A stretch of 64,000 nucleotides of DNA from Niallia endozanthoxylica (GTDB lineage: Bacteria > Bacillota > Bacilli > Bacillales > Cytobacillaceae), in the NCBI RefSeq assembly GCF_008710145.1, contig NZ_VYKL01000037.1:1-64000 (forward strand), in the 5' to 3' direction. A model generated the notes under the pieces. That model was not told the DNA's origin, made no database searches, and worked only from the letters and a program-made list of their open reading frames with translations. Shown piece after piece: positions 1-7,940 of this stretch (within the stretch, counting starts at the first letter, position 1; each line of letters begins with the position of its first letter). Both the position numbers and the translations under genes were made by a program.

Positions 1-50
1 CGTGGTGACACGTGGAGCTGACAAATACTAATCGGTCGAGGACTTAACCA
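1..50 (+). rRNA. 23S rRNA, 3' end (partial)
   Basis: The first bases match the 3' terminus of Bacillus 23S rRNA, including CTAATCGGTCGAGGACTTA. The gene enters from the left edge. The exact 3' end is set by processing and is uncertain by several bases. Confidence 0.9.
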
Positions 51-71
51 CAAATAATAAAGGAACGCTGG

Positions 72-126
72 CTAAGAACGTCACATCCTGTGACAACGCC
101 TGCGTGACCCACATCCTGTGGGCCTC
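72..126 (+). repeat. 55-nt interspersed hairpin repeat, copy 1, in the 23S-5S spacer
   Basis: This segment is nearly identical to 36205-36258, with four substitutions and one single-base gap. It folds as three adjacent small hairpins: GTCACA/TGTGAC, ACGC/GCGT and CCCACA/TGTGGG. Two of the substitutions are a T-A to C-G compensatory pair in the first stem. It ends in GGCCTC followed here by a T-rich run. It lies inside the rRNA transcript, so it should be transcribed as part of the spacer. Confidence 0.8.
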
Positions 127-178
127 TTTTTCTTCAGCATTATCTAGTTTTGAGGGAATAATTTTTTAAAAGAACCCC

Positions 179-206
179 TTGAAAAATTTATAAAAGACAT
201 TATAAT
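179..206 (+). promoter_or_regulatory. Possible internal promoter before 5S rRNA
   Basis: TTGAAA, a 16-bp spacer and TATAAT lie about 20 bp upstream of 5S rRNA. The -10 box is flanked by AAAGACATT/AATGTCTTT arms (193-219), which could equally be a 5S processing stem. Transcription from here would feed 5S and the tRNA cluster independently of the rRNA promoter. Confidence 0.35.
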
Positions 207-224
207 AGTAAATGTCTTTAAAAG

Positions 225-340
<116 letters not shown>

Positions 341-349
341 AATCATTAT

Positions 350-424
350 TCCGCAGTAGCTCAGTGGTAGAGCTATCGGCTGTTAACCGATCGGTCGTAG
401 GTTCGAATCCTACCTGCGGAGCCA
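350..424 (+). tRNA. tRNA-Asn (GTT)
   Basis: Complete cloverleaf with acceptor arms TCCGCAG/CTGCGGA, anticodon GTT at 382-384, T-arm GGTTCGAATCC and encoded CCA. Confidence 0.95.
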
Positions 425-456
425 TTTTTATAATAAGTTTTGGCTTATGAGCTAAT

Positions 457-529
457 GCTTCCATAGCTCAGCAGGTAGAGCACTTCCATGGTAAGGAAGA
501 GGTCATCGGTTCGAATCCGATTGGAAGCT
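457..529 (+). tRNA. tRNA-Thr (GGT), CCA not encoded
   Basis: Acceptor arms GCTTCCA/TGGAAGC enclose a complete cloverleaf. The anticodon loop ATGGTAA gives GGT. The acceptor is followed by TTTT rather than CCA, so the tail must be added by nucleotidyltransferase. Confidence 0.93.
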
Positions 530-545
530 TTTATTAAATTAAAAA

Positions 546-620
546 GGCCCCTTGGTCAAGCGGTTAAGACACCGCCCTTTCACGGCGGTAACACGGGTTC
601 GAATCCCGTAGGGGTCACCA
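546..620 (+). tRNA. tRNA-Glu (TTC)
   Basis: Complete cloverleaf with anticodon loop CTTTCAC between CCGCC/GGCGG arms, and encoded CCA. Confidence 0.95.
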
Positions 621-673
621 TAATAATATTATGTAAACTTATTGGGTGTAATATTATTATAAAAGGAAATTTT

Positions 674-749
674 GGAGGATTAGCTCAGCTGGGAGAGCAT
701 CTGCCTTACAAGCAGAGGGTCGGCGGTTCGAGCCCGTCATCCTCCACCA
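674..749 (+). tRNA. tRNA-Val (TAC)
   Basis: Complete cloverleaf with acceptor GGAGGAT/ATCCTCC, anticodon TAC and encoded CCA. Confidence 0.95.
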
Positions 750-753
750 TAGC

Positions 754-829
<76 letters not shown>

Positions 830-891
830 TCCTTTTATTTTTTGATTTCTGTAGTAGCGTCTTATATCTTATAAGAAATATCTAGCATTAC

Positions 892-975
892 GGAGGGGTA
901 GCGAAGTGGCTAAACGCGGCGGACTGTAAATCCGCTCCCTTGGGTTCGGCGGTTCGAATCCGTCCCCCTCCACCA
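892..975 (+). tRNA. tRNA-Tyr (GTA)
   Basis: Class II tRNA with a long variable arm (about 84 nt). Acceptor GGAGGGG/CCCCTCC, anticodon GTA in GGACTGTAAATCC, CCA encoded. Confidence 0.95.
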
Positions 976-1046
976 TTTCTTTTGAATAAAAAACAAAAGG
1001 TAGGACAGGATAATAAATGTCCTTTTTATTTTGTTAAAATTCATAT

Positions 1047-1121
1047 TGGGCTATAGCCAAGCGGTAAGGCAACGGACTTTGACTCCGTCATTCGTTGGTT
1101 CGAATCCAGCTAGCCCAGCCA
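1047..1121 (+). tRNA. tRNA-Gln (TTG)
   Basis: Acceptor TGGGCTA/TAGCCCA, anticodon loop CTTTGAC giving TTG, CCA encoded. Confidence 0.95.
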
Positions 1122-1124
1122 TTA

Positions 1125-1197
1125 GAGCCATTAGCTCAGTCGGTAGAGCATCTGACTTTTAATCAGAGGGTCGAAGGTTCGAGTCCTTCATGGCTCA
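1125..1197 (+). tRNA. tRNA-Lys (TTT), CCA not encoded
   Basis: Acceptor GAGCCAT/ATGGCTC, anticodon TTT in CTGACTTTTAATCAG. The discriminator A is followed by TCT, so CCA is not encoded. Confidence 0.93.
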
Positions 1198-1206
1198 TCT
1201 CTTAAA

Positions 1207-1240
1207 AACCTTAGGATAAATAAAATCCTAAGGTTTTTTT
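1207..1240 (+). terminator. Terminator of the rRNA/tRNA operon
   Basis: AACCTTAGGAT pairs with ATCCTAAGGTT, followed by a T run. It closes the tRNA cluster. Confidence 0.9.
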
Positions 1241-1359
1241 GCATCCCAATCATGCAGCATTTTAACAATTGTTATAAGACCAAATCATAATATAGTAGGA
1301 AGAAACTTAAGGGAAATACAAAATGCGATTATCCTTATGCTATTCGTGGAGGTTATATT

Positions 1360-2256
1360 ATGAGGAAATTATCAATTATTGGGATGCCTATGGACCTTGG
1401 CCAAATGAGACGTGGTGTAGATATGGGACCTAGTGCGATGCGGTATGCGGGTATATACGAAAATTTAAGCACACTTTTTGATGAAATTGATGATAAGGGG
1501 GATATCGCTATTGGCCGGCCTGAGGTTGTGGTTGACCCAAAATCAAATTTGAGAAATTTACAGCTAGTTGCAGAAAAGAACCAGGAATTGGCGAAAGCTG
1601 TTTCAAAAGTAGTAGAAGAAGGAGCGTTTCCTCTAGTTTTAGGCGGAGACCATAGTATCGCAATTGGAACATTAGCCGGGATTGCGCAGCATTATAAGAC
1701 TTTAGGGGTTATTTGGTTTGATGCTCATGGTGATTTAAATACTGCTGAAACGTCACCGACAGGAAACATACACGGGATGCCATTAGCGGTAAACATTGGT
1801 TTAGGTCATGAGCTCTTAACTAATATGCTGGGATACAGTCCAAAGGTGAAACCGGAGCATGTTGTCATCATTGGAGCACGGTCTTTGGATGAAGGGGAAC
1901 GGAAACTAATTAAAGAAAAAGGCATTAAAGTATACACAATGCATGAGGTTGACCGGTTAGGAATGACAAAAGTGATGGAGGAAACCATAGCTTATTTAAA
2001 AGATAAGACAGATGGTGTTCATTTATCACTTGATCTGGATGGCTTGGATCCAACAGATGCACCGGGAGTAGGAACACCTGTAACAGGAGGTGTTAGCTAT
2101 CGTGAGAGCCATCTTGCAATGGAAATGCTCGCTGAATCTGGGATTATTACTTCTGCTGAATTTGTCGAAGTGAATCCAATTCTTGATGAGAAAAATAAAA
2201 CGGCTGCAGCTGCAGTCAAACTAATGGGTTCATTATTTGGTGAAAAACTATTATAA
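1360..2256 (+). CDS. rocF: Arginase
   Basis: Hydrolyses L-arginine to ornithine and urea in the cytosol, the entry step of arginine use through the Roc pathway. The 298-residue length is normal for Bacillus arginase. The binuclear manganese motifs of the ureohydrolase fold are all present: GGDHS, DAHGDLNT and SLDLDGLDP. The ATG is preceded by GTGGAGG at about 1346-1352. It is monocistronic here, with a terminator 10 bp after the stop. Agmatinase or formimidoglutamase are less likely because of the close whole-length resemblance to RocF and the conserved VGTPVTGG segment. Confidence 0.95.
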   Translation: MRKLSIIGMPMDLGQMRRGVDMGPSAMRYAGIYENLSTLFDEIDDKGDIAIGRPEVVVDPKSNLRNLQLVAEKNQELAKAVSKVVEEGAFPLVLGGDHSIAIGTLAGIAQHYKTLGVIWFDAHGDLNTAETSPTGNIHGMPLAVNIGLGHELLTNMLGYSPKVKPEHVVIIGARSLDEGERKLIKEKGIKVYTMHEVDRLGMTKVMEETIAYLKDKTDGVHLSLDLDGLDPTDAPGVGTPVTGGVSYRESHLAMEMLAESGIITSAEFVEVNPILDEKNKTAAAAVKLMGSLFGEKLL

Positions 2257-2264
2257 TAAACAAA

Positions 2265-2300
2265 AAGCGGTAACTATTATCGACAGTTGCTGCTTATTTT
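2265..2300 (+). terminator. Terminator after rocF
   Basis: AAGCGGTAACT pairs with AGTTGCTGCTT (11 bp, two G-U pairs), followed by ATTTTT. Confidence 0.75.
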
Positions 2301-2425
2301 TGCCAATCACTATTGTTAAATGATTAACATATAGCAACTTAAAAAGATTTTCAAAATTTCAAATTGAACATCAATACATACATAGTAAATCATTATTAAA
2401 ACTGAATATGAATAAAGAAGAAATA

Positions 2426-2452
2426 TGAAACCTTTTCCGGTATTGATTCGTA
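2426..2452 (+). promoter_or_regulatory. SigW-type ECF promoter
   Basis: TGAAAC (2426-2431) and CGTA (2449-2452) are separated by 17 bp, the known SigW recognition pattern, 34 bp before the sigW start. It implies positive autoregulation of sigW-rsiW as known in B. subtilis. Confidence 0.85.
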
Positions 2453-2486
2453 TAATCGAATAGCCGCATAGAGCGGAGGTTAAAGA

Positions 2487-3050
2487 ATGGAAGCAATTGT
2501 AAAGGCACGGATTAAACAAGTTTTAAAGGGAGATCAAAACGCTTTTGGAGAAATAGTAGAACTATATAAGGATAAAGTGTTTCAATTGTCATTTCGTATG
2601 TTAGGTAATAGGCATGAGGCCGAGGATATTGCTCAAGAAGCATTTATTCGCGCATACGTAAACATACAGAGCTACAACATTAACTTAAAGTTTTCAACTT
2701 GGCTCTATCGAATTGCCACGAATCTTTGTATTGATCGAATACGAAAGAAGAAACCAGATTATTATCTTGATGCTGAGGTTGCAGGAACTGAGGGGTTGAC
2801 CATGTATTCCCAAATTCCGGCGAAAACTCCGTTGCCGGAGGATGATGTAGAGAGTCTGGAACTGCAGGATACAATACAAAGAGAAATCTCAAAATTGCCT
2901 GAGAAGTACCGTACAGTAATCGTACTGAAGTATATAGAAGAGCTGTCGCTAAATGAAATAAGCGAAATCTTGGATATGCCGCTAGGTACGGTGAAAACAA
3001 GAATCCATCGCGGTCGAGAGGCGCTGAGGAAACAATTACGACATGTGTGA
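2487..3050 (+). CDS. sigW: ECF RNA polymerase sigma factor SigW
   Basis: Extracytoplasmic-function sigma factor that directs the envelope-stress and antimicrobial-resistance regulon. The 187 residues have region 2 (about 20-90, with HEAEDIAQEAFIRAY and FSTWLYRIATN) and region 4 (about 130-185, with LPEKYRTVIVLKYIEELS and GTVKTRIHRGR). Length and motifs match B. subtilis SigW. GAGCGGAGG precedes the ATG. It is followed directly by its anti-sigma gene and preceded by its own consensus promoter, so the pair forms an autoregulated operon. Confidence 0.95.
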   Translation: MEAIVKARIKQVLKGDQNAFGEIVELYKDKVFQLSFRMLGNRHEAEDIAQEAFIRAYVNIQSYNINLKFSTWLYRIATNLCIDRIRKKKPDYYLDAEVAGTEGLTMYSQIPAKTPLPEDDVESLELQDTIQREISKLPEKYRTVIVLKYIEELSLNEISEILDMPLGTVKTRIHRGREALRKQLRHV

Positions 3051-3066
3051 TAAGAGGGTGAGAACT

Positions 3067-3714
3067 TTGAAATGTCCAGAAAAATGGGTAGTATATATGC
3101 ATGAATACTTAGATGATGAGATCTCAGCCGAGCATGAAAAAGAGCTAAGAGAGCATATTCACGTCTGTATGGATTGCAAGGTGCATTTTCATCAATTAAA
3201 GAAGACGATTGCCTTAGTGCAAAGTACATCACATATACAAGCTCCGAGTAATTTCACAGCAAATATCATGGCCAATTTGCCAAAGGAAAAGCGAAAAGTG
3301 GGAGTAAAGAGATGGTTTACGCACCATCCCTTATTGACTGCGGCTTCTCTTTTTCTCTTGTTAATGTCAGGAAGCTTATTCTCTAGTTGGAATCAGGACC
3401 AACAATTCTCTGTTTCCAAACAGCCGAATCTGGTTGTTCAACATGATACGGTCATTGTCCCTGAGGGTGAGGTAGTAAAAGGGGATATCCTAGTTCGGAA
3501 TGGGAATTTAAAAATTGAAGGTCAAGTTGACGGGAATGTTACGGTTATTAATGGTGAACAATACATGGCATCAGCCGGCAAAGTAACAGGAGAAATAAAA
3601 GAAATTAATGAGGTATTTGAATGGTTGTGGTACCACATAAAGGAGACGGGAGAAGAAATCTTTCAAGTCTTTGATGAACAAAAGGTTGTAGGAAAAAGCG
3701 ACGATAAAGGTTAG
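3067..3714 (+). CDS. rsiW: Anti-sigma-W factor RsiW
   Basis: Single-pass membrane anti-sigma factor that holds SigW inactive until cut by site-1 and intramembrane proteases (PrsW/RasP in B. subtilis). The cytosolic part has the zinc-binding ZAS motif HIHVCMDC. A hydrophobic segment follows HHPLLTAASLF, and the outer part contains repeating beta-strand-like sequence (VKGDILVRNGNLKIEGQVDG) resembling polymer-forming domains. I chose the TTG at 3067 (215 residues) because AGAGGGTG sits 6-7 bp upstream and the next residues KCPE match RsiW N-termini. An in-frame ATG at 3043, overlapping sigW, is the alternative. Confidence 0.9.
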   Translation: MKCPEKWVVYMHEYLDDEISAEHEKELREHIHVCMDCKVHFHQLKKTIALVQSTSHIQAPSNFTANIMANLPKEKRKVGVKRWFTHHPLLTAASLFLLLMSGSLFSSWNQDQQFSVSKQPNLVVQHDTVIVPEGEVVKGDILVRNGNLKIEGQVDGNVTVINGEQYMASAGKVTGEIKEINEVFEWLWYHIKETGEEIFQVFDEQKVVGKSDDKG

Positions 3715-3725
3715 TATCTGTTGTT

Positions 3726-3759
3726 AAGAAAAAACTCTGCTACGGCAGGGTTTTTTCTT
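3726..3759 (+). terminator. Terminator after sigW-rsiW
   Basis: AAGAAAAAACTCTGC pairs with GCAGGGTTTTTTCTT around a TACG loop. The near-symmetric sequence could work on both strands. Confidence 0.85.
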
Positions 3760-3800
3760 GATGGCTATTTCTAATAGTAGAGAAGATATTACTTTCTAGA

Positions 3801-3828
3801 TTTGTATTTGTACCTATTATGGTATAAT
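3801..3828 (+). promoter_or_regulatory. Candidate promoter of cdaA-cdaR-glmM
   Basis: A consensus -10 TATAAT at 3823-3828 has a weak -35 TTTGTA 16 bp upstream. The cdaA ATG follows 93 bp after the -10. Confidence 0.5.
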
Positions 3829-3921
3829 AGGAAGGATACATAGTGAGAAGATATAAAGTTAATAAAACGCTATTTGATTTTTATGTACCAAAGTTAACAA
3901 ACAAAAAATGGAGGAAGAACA

Positions 3922-4749
3922 ATGTTGTTTGAAGACTTTCAACTAATGAAATATTTAGCTAATATTGTTGACGTTCTCCTCGTTTGGTACGTCATATATA
4001 AAATTATTATGATTGTCAGAGGGACGAAAGCAGTTCAGTTTTTAAATGGAATTTTCGTTATTCTTATCGTTCAGCTGATAAGTGAAGTCTTTCATCTTCA
4101 AACTCTTTTCTGGATTACCGATCAAATTATTTCATGGGGCTTTTTGGCCATTATTATTGTCTTTCAACCGGAAATAAGAAGGGCCCTTGAGCAATTAGGC
4201 CGGGGAAAGTTCTTCTCTCGAACGAGCTCGCGGGAAGAGGATGATCAGGAAAAAATGATTGAATCCATAATAAAAGCGGTTGATTATATGGCAAAAAGAA
4301 GAATAGGTGCTCTTATCTCTCTAGAGATGGAAACCGGGATGAGTGATTACATTGAGACAGGGATTGAAGTCGATTCGAAAATATCATCTGAGCTGTTGAT
4401 CAATATCTTTATCCCCAATACACCGTTGCATGACGGTGCGGTTATCTTACAAAAAAATAGAGTGGCAGCTGCAGCCTGTTATTTACCATTATCAGAAAGT
4501 CCGTTTATATCAAAAGAGCTAGGGACAAGACATCGAGCTGCGATTGGGATTAGTGAAGTAACAGACAGCCTAACAGTGGTAGTATCAGAGGAAACGGGTG
4601 CTGTTTCTTTAACGAAAAACGGTAAGCTTCACAGAGAATTGAGCAAGGACGCTTTTCGTGAAATGCTTACAACTGAATTATTAGCATCAAGAACAGAGAA
4701 ACAAGCTTCTTCAGCTCGCTGGAACTGGAGGGGGAAAAAACATGGATAA
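3922..4749 (+). CDS. cdaA: Diadenylate cyclase CdaA
   Basis: Membrane-bound enzyme making cyclic di-AMP from two ATP, a second messenger controlling potassium and osmolyte homeostasis. Three N-terminal membrane segments (about 12-30, 40-57, 65-82) precede a DAC domain with the catalytic DGA motif (171-173, in LHDGAVIL) and RHR motif (203-205). Its 275 residues match Bacillus CdaA. GGAGGAAG precedes the ATG. It overlaps cdaR by 8 bp, and glmM follows: the conserved module in which CdaR and GlmM modulate the cyclase. Confidence 0.96.
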   Translation: MLFEDFQLMKYLANIVDVLLVWYVIYKIIMIVRGTKAVQFLNGIFVILIVQLISEVFHLQTLFWITDQIISWGFLAIIIVFQPEIRRALEQLGRGKFFSRTSSREEDDQEKMIESIIKAVDYMAKRRIGALISLEMETGMSDYIETGIEVDSKISSELLINIFIPNTPLHDGAVILQKNRVAAAACYLPLSESPFISKELGTRHRAAIGISEVTDSLTVVVSEETGAVSLTKNGKLHRELSKDAFREMLTTELLASRTEKQASSARWNWRGKKHG

Positions 4750-6013
4750 ATGGCTTGATCAATTGACAGATAGTAAGCTGTTTATGAAATTAGTAGCTTT
4801 ATTGTTAGCATTGTTATTATTTGGCACCGTCTACGACAGCAGTAAAGGAACCAATGATATAAATGTTCCAGGCAGCGAACAATCAGAGGTGATCTCAGAT
4901 ATACCGGTGAAAAGTTATTACGATACTGATAATCTGGTCATAACCGGTGTTCCGGAGAAGGTAGAGGTAACGCTAAAAGGCCCGACACCTAATTTACAAG
5001 CTGCAAAGACTCAAAGGGATTTTGAAGTATATGCTGACCTTTCAAATGTAGAGGTTGGAAAACAGCGAATAAAGCTGCAAATTAGGGATTTATCTGAAAA
5101 ATTAGATGCTTCGATTAATCCGACATATATAGAAGTAAATGTACAAGAAAAGGTTACAAAGGAATTTACGATTGAGGCAGAGTTTAATCATAAAATGGTA
5201 GCTGATGGTTACGGGGCTGGTAAGCCTGTTGTGAAACCGAGTAAAGTAAAAATTACCGGCGGAAAAGATGTAATGGATAAAATTAGTTATGTAAAGGCTA
5301 TTATTGAAATGAATAAAACGGTAAGTGAAACGGTTAATGAATCAGCAAGAATTACCGTTCTTGATAAAGATTTAAACAAGTTAAAAGTTATTGTTGATCA
5401 AGAAGTAGTGAATGTAACGATTCCTATAAATAAGCTAAGCAAGACAGTGAAAATTGATATTGTTGAGAAAGGGACACCACCAGATGGAGTATCCATTGAT
5501 TCAATTACATTGGATACAAATGAAGCTTCTATCTCAGCCAATCAGGACATTTTGGACAAGACAGAATCCGTTAAAGTAGAAGTAGACGTCAGTACAGTGA
5601 AGGAAAGTACAGAATTAACACTTCCTATCATCATCTCCGATGGAATAAAAGAAGTCAGTCCAAAAACTGTTAAAGCCACTGTAAAAGTCAGCGCCGGCAG
5701 TGAAGAAACGGCCGTAACTGAAGTGGAATCAACGAAAACACTAGAAAAGCTTCCAATCCGTTTTAATGGATTAACTGAGAACTATAGTGCTGTTTTTCGA
5801 GATCCTTCAAGTGGAAGTCTTGATTTAATAGTAACTGGAACAGAGAACGAACTAGCTGATATCAAAGAATCTGATTTTCAATTATCTATTAATGTGGCGG
5901 AGCTGACTGAAGGGGAGCATAAAATTCCACTCGATGTTAAGGGTCCAGAGAATGTATCTTGGACAGCGGCAACGGATACGATTACAGTTGCCATTGAAGA
6001 AAAACAAGCCTAA
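4742..6013 (+). CDS. cdaR: CdaA regulatory protein CdaR (YbbR domains)
   Basis: Extracytoplasmic regulator of CdaA anchored by one N-terminal membrane segment (about 12-28, LFMKLVALLLALLLFGTVY). The rest is a series of repeated YbbR-type beta domains, recognisable by recurring V.V.G......I. patterns. At 423 residues it seems somewhat shorter than my recollection of the B. subtilis protein. The start overlaps the end of cdaA, with GGAGGGGG within cdaA as ribosome binding site, so translation is probably coupled. Confidence 0.92.
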   Translation: MDKWLDQLTDSKLFMKLVALLLALLLFGTVYDSSKGTNDINVPGSEQSEVISDIPVKSYYDTDNLVITGVPEKVEVTLKGPTPNLQAAKTQRDFEVYADLSNVEVGKQRIKLQIRDLSEKLDASINPTYIEVNVQEKVTKEFTIEAEFNHKMVADGYGAGKPVVKPSKVKITGGKDVMDKISYVKAIIEMNKTVSETVNESARITVLDKDLNKLKVIVDQEVVNVTIPINKLSKTVKIDIVEKGTPPDGVSIDSITLDTNEASISANQDILDKTESVKVEVDVSTVKESTELTLPIIISDGIKEVSPKTVKATVKVSAGSEETAVTEVESTKTLEKLPIRFNGLTENYSAVFRDPSSGSLDLIVTGTENELADIKESDFQLSINVAELTEGEHKIPLDVKGPENVSWTAATDTITVAIEEKQA

Positions 6014-6059
6014 AATCTAATTACTAATACAATGATTATGACAGCAAACAAAAAACAAC

Positions 6060-6099
6060 TGATATAGAGGGTGACATAATGGTTGCTCCCTCTATATCA
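6060..6099 (+). repeat. 12-bp perfect inverted repeat between cdaR and glmM
   Basis: TGATATAGAGGG pairs exactly with CCCTCTATATCA around a 16-nt loop. No T run follows, so it is not a typical terminator. It sits 35 bp before the glmM start and could act as a processing site or partial attenuator. Confidence 0.7.
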
Positions 6100-6133
6100 T
6101 TGAGGAATAATCCTAGAAGGAGCGATTCAAACA

Positions 6134-7483
6134 ATGGGTAAATATTTCGGTACTGATGGAGTTAGGGGAGTGGCAAACAGTGAGTTAACGCCAGAACTAG
6201 CTTTCAAATTAGGACGCTTTGGCGGTTTTGTATTAACTAAAAACCATGATAGACCAAAGGTATTAATAGGGCGTGACACACGTATTTCTGGGCATATGTT
6301 GGAAGGAGCTCTTGTTGCAGGTCTTCTTTCCATTGGCGCAGAAGTTATGCGTTTGGGTGTCATTTCCACCCCAGGGGTTTCTTATTTAACTAAAGCAATG
6401 GGAGCACAGGCAGGAGTTATGATTTCTGCTTCTCATAATCCAGTGGCTGATAATGGGATAAAGTTCTTTGGTCCGGACGGATTTAAATTATCTGATGACC
6501 AGGAAAATGAAATCGAGCAGCTGATGGATATGGAGGAGGATCAATTGCCAAGACCTGTTGGAGCGGATTTAGGTCTTGTAAATGATTATTTTGAGGGTGT
6601 ACAAAGATATTTACAATATTTAAAACAAACGGTTGATGAAGACTTTTCCGGTATACATATTGCTTTAGATTGCGCACATGGGGCAACATCTAACCTTGCG
6701 ACGTATTTATTTGCTGATCTCGATGCAGATCTTTCAACAATGGGTGCTTCACCTAACGGATTAAATATTAACGATGGTGTGGGCTCCACACATCCTGAAG
6801 CGCTAGCAGCCTTTTTAAAAGAAAAAGGAGCAGATGTAGGGCTTGCCTTCGACGGTGACGGCGACCGTTTAATCGCAATCGATGAAAATGGAGAAATCGT
6901 AGACGGCGATCAAATCATGTATATTTGTGCAAAGTATATGAAAGAGCATGGAATGTTGAAGCATAGTACGGTAGTTTCAACAGTTATGAGTAATTTAGGT
7001 TTTTACAAGGCATTAGAAACGCAAGGAATTAAGAGCATTCCAACTGCAGTAGGAGACCGCTATGTTGTTGAAGAGATGAAGAAAAGCGGTTTCAACTTAG
7101 GCGGAGAGCAATCAGGTCATATTATTTTCCTTGATTACAATACAACAGGTGATGGATTGTTAACAGGTGTTCAGCTTGTCAATATTATGAAGATGACAAA
7201 GAAGCCGCTATCTGAGCTTGCTGCTGAAATGAGGAAGTATCCGCAAAAGCTTGTTAACATTCGTGTAAAGGACAAGCACCATGTAACTGAAAATGAAAAA
7301 GTAAGCAAGGTTATCCAGGAAGTTGAAGAGGAAATGAACGGAAATGGCCGTATACTCGTTCGTCCTTCAGGAACCGAACCGCTTGTTCGTGTGATGGCCG
7401 AAGCATCAACAGAAGAGCTTTGCGAGTCATATGTCAGCCGCATTGCGCAAGTCGTTGAAACAGAAATGGGATTAACGGAATAA
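6134..7483 (+). CDS. glmM: Phosphoglucosamine mutase
   Basis: Interconverts glucosamine-6-phosphate and glucosamine-1-phosphate for UDP-GlcNAc and cell-wall synthesis, and is known to bind and inhibit CdaA. The 449 residues show the phosphohexomutase motifs in order: catalytic phosphoserine Ser100 in ISASHNP, metal loop DGDGDR (240-245), sugar loop GGEQSGH and phosphate-binding RPSGTEPLVRVMAE near the C-terminus. AGAAGGAGCG precedes the ATG. It is the last gene of the cda operon. Confidence 0.97.
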   Translation: MGKYFGTDGVRGVANSELTPELAFKLGRFGGFVLTKNHDRPKVLIGRDTRISGHMLEGALVAGLLSIGAEVMRLGVISTPGVSYLTKAMGAQAGVMISASHNPVADNGIKFFGPDGFKLSDDQENEIEQLMDMEEDQLPRPVGADLGLVNDYFEGVQRYLQYLKQTVDEDFSGIHIALDCAHGATSNLATYLFADLDADLSTMGASPNGLNINDGVGSTHPEALAAFLKEKGADVGLAFDGDGDRLIAIDENGEIVDGDQIMYICAKYMKEHGMLKHSTVVSTVMSNLGFYKALETQGIKSIPTAVGDRYVVEEMKKSGFNLGGEQSGHIIFLDYNTTGDGLLTGVQLVNIMKMTKKPLSELAAEMRKYPQKLVNIRVKDKHHVTENEKVSKVIQEVEEEMNGNGRILVRPSGTEPLVRVMAEASTEELCESYVSRIAQVVETEMGLTE

Positions 7484-7496
7484 AAACATAGTATAG

Positions 7497-7568
7497 AAGG
7501 TGTCAGGCACCGCAAAAGACAAAATGAGTGAAATTGTCCATGTGCGGTGCCTGACACCTTTATTTTTT
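7497..7568 (+). terminator. Terminator built from a GGTGTCAGGCACC repeat
   Basis: A 17-bp perfect inverted repeat (AAGGTGTCAGGCACCGC, 7497-7513, against 7544-7560) is followed by a T-rich run. It directly follows glmM. The same GGTGTCAGGCACC core occurs at 31815 and 54281, so this is a terminator-like interspersed repeat. Confidence 0.85.
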
Positions 7569-7619
7569 TTATGCATATTTTAATTGTATAAATCCAAAAA
7601 TGAATAAAAATGGCCAACA

Positions 7620-7648
7620 TTGACGAAGGTTATAAAGTAGTGTATGAT
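7620..7648 (+). promoter_or_regulatory. glmS promoter
   Basis: TTGACG (7620-7625), a 17-bp spacer and TATGAT (7643-7648). Transcription would start near 7655 and run through the ribozyme. Confidence 0.75.
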
Positions 7649-7724
7649 GTTCTTGTTTCTGAACATTTTTGGGAGCAGCACATATGATGATGAGGGAGGC
7701 GGGGGAAAGATAATAAATAATCAT

Positions 7725-7890
7725 TTTATAAAAGCGCCTGAACTACACCTAGAATGATAGGTGATAGTTGACGAGGAGGAGGTTTATCGAAGTTTCGGCG
7801 GATGCCTCCCGGTTGAAAAGCACAACCGAAAAGCTCTTTCTTAAATCATTAAGGCAACTTAATGGACAAAGGGAAGGGCATGCTAATAAA
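7725..7890 (+). ncRNA. glmS ribozyme (glucosamine-6-phosphate riboswitch)
   Basis: Self-cleaving mRNA leader that uses glucosamine-6-phosphate as cofactor to destroy glmS mRNA. Diagnostic segments in order are GCGCCTGAACTAC (cleavage expected just before G7734), GACGAGGAGGAGG (from 7770) and TTCGGCGGATGCCTCCCGG (about 7794-7812), then an AACCGAAAAG hairpin arm and a final ATTAAGGCAACTTAAT stem. Spacing and order match Bacillus glmS ribozymes. The 3' boundary is approximate. Confidence 0.93.
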
Positions 7891-7940
7891 TGATAAGATC
7901 AAAAGGTCTGTCATGTTTGATAAAAGATAATAATACAGAG

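Noticed and set aside
2680..3232. Leftward frames opposite sigW and rsiW
   Set aside because: They lie wholly within recognised genes on the other strand and have no ribosome binding sites or family resemblance.
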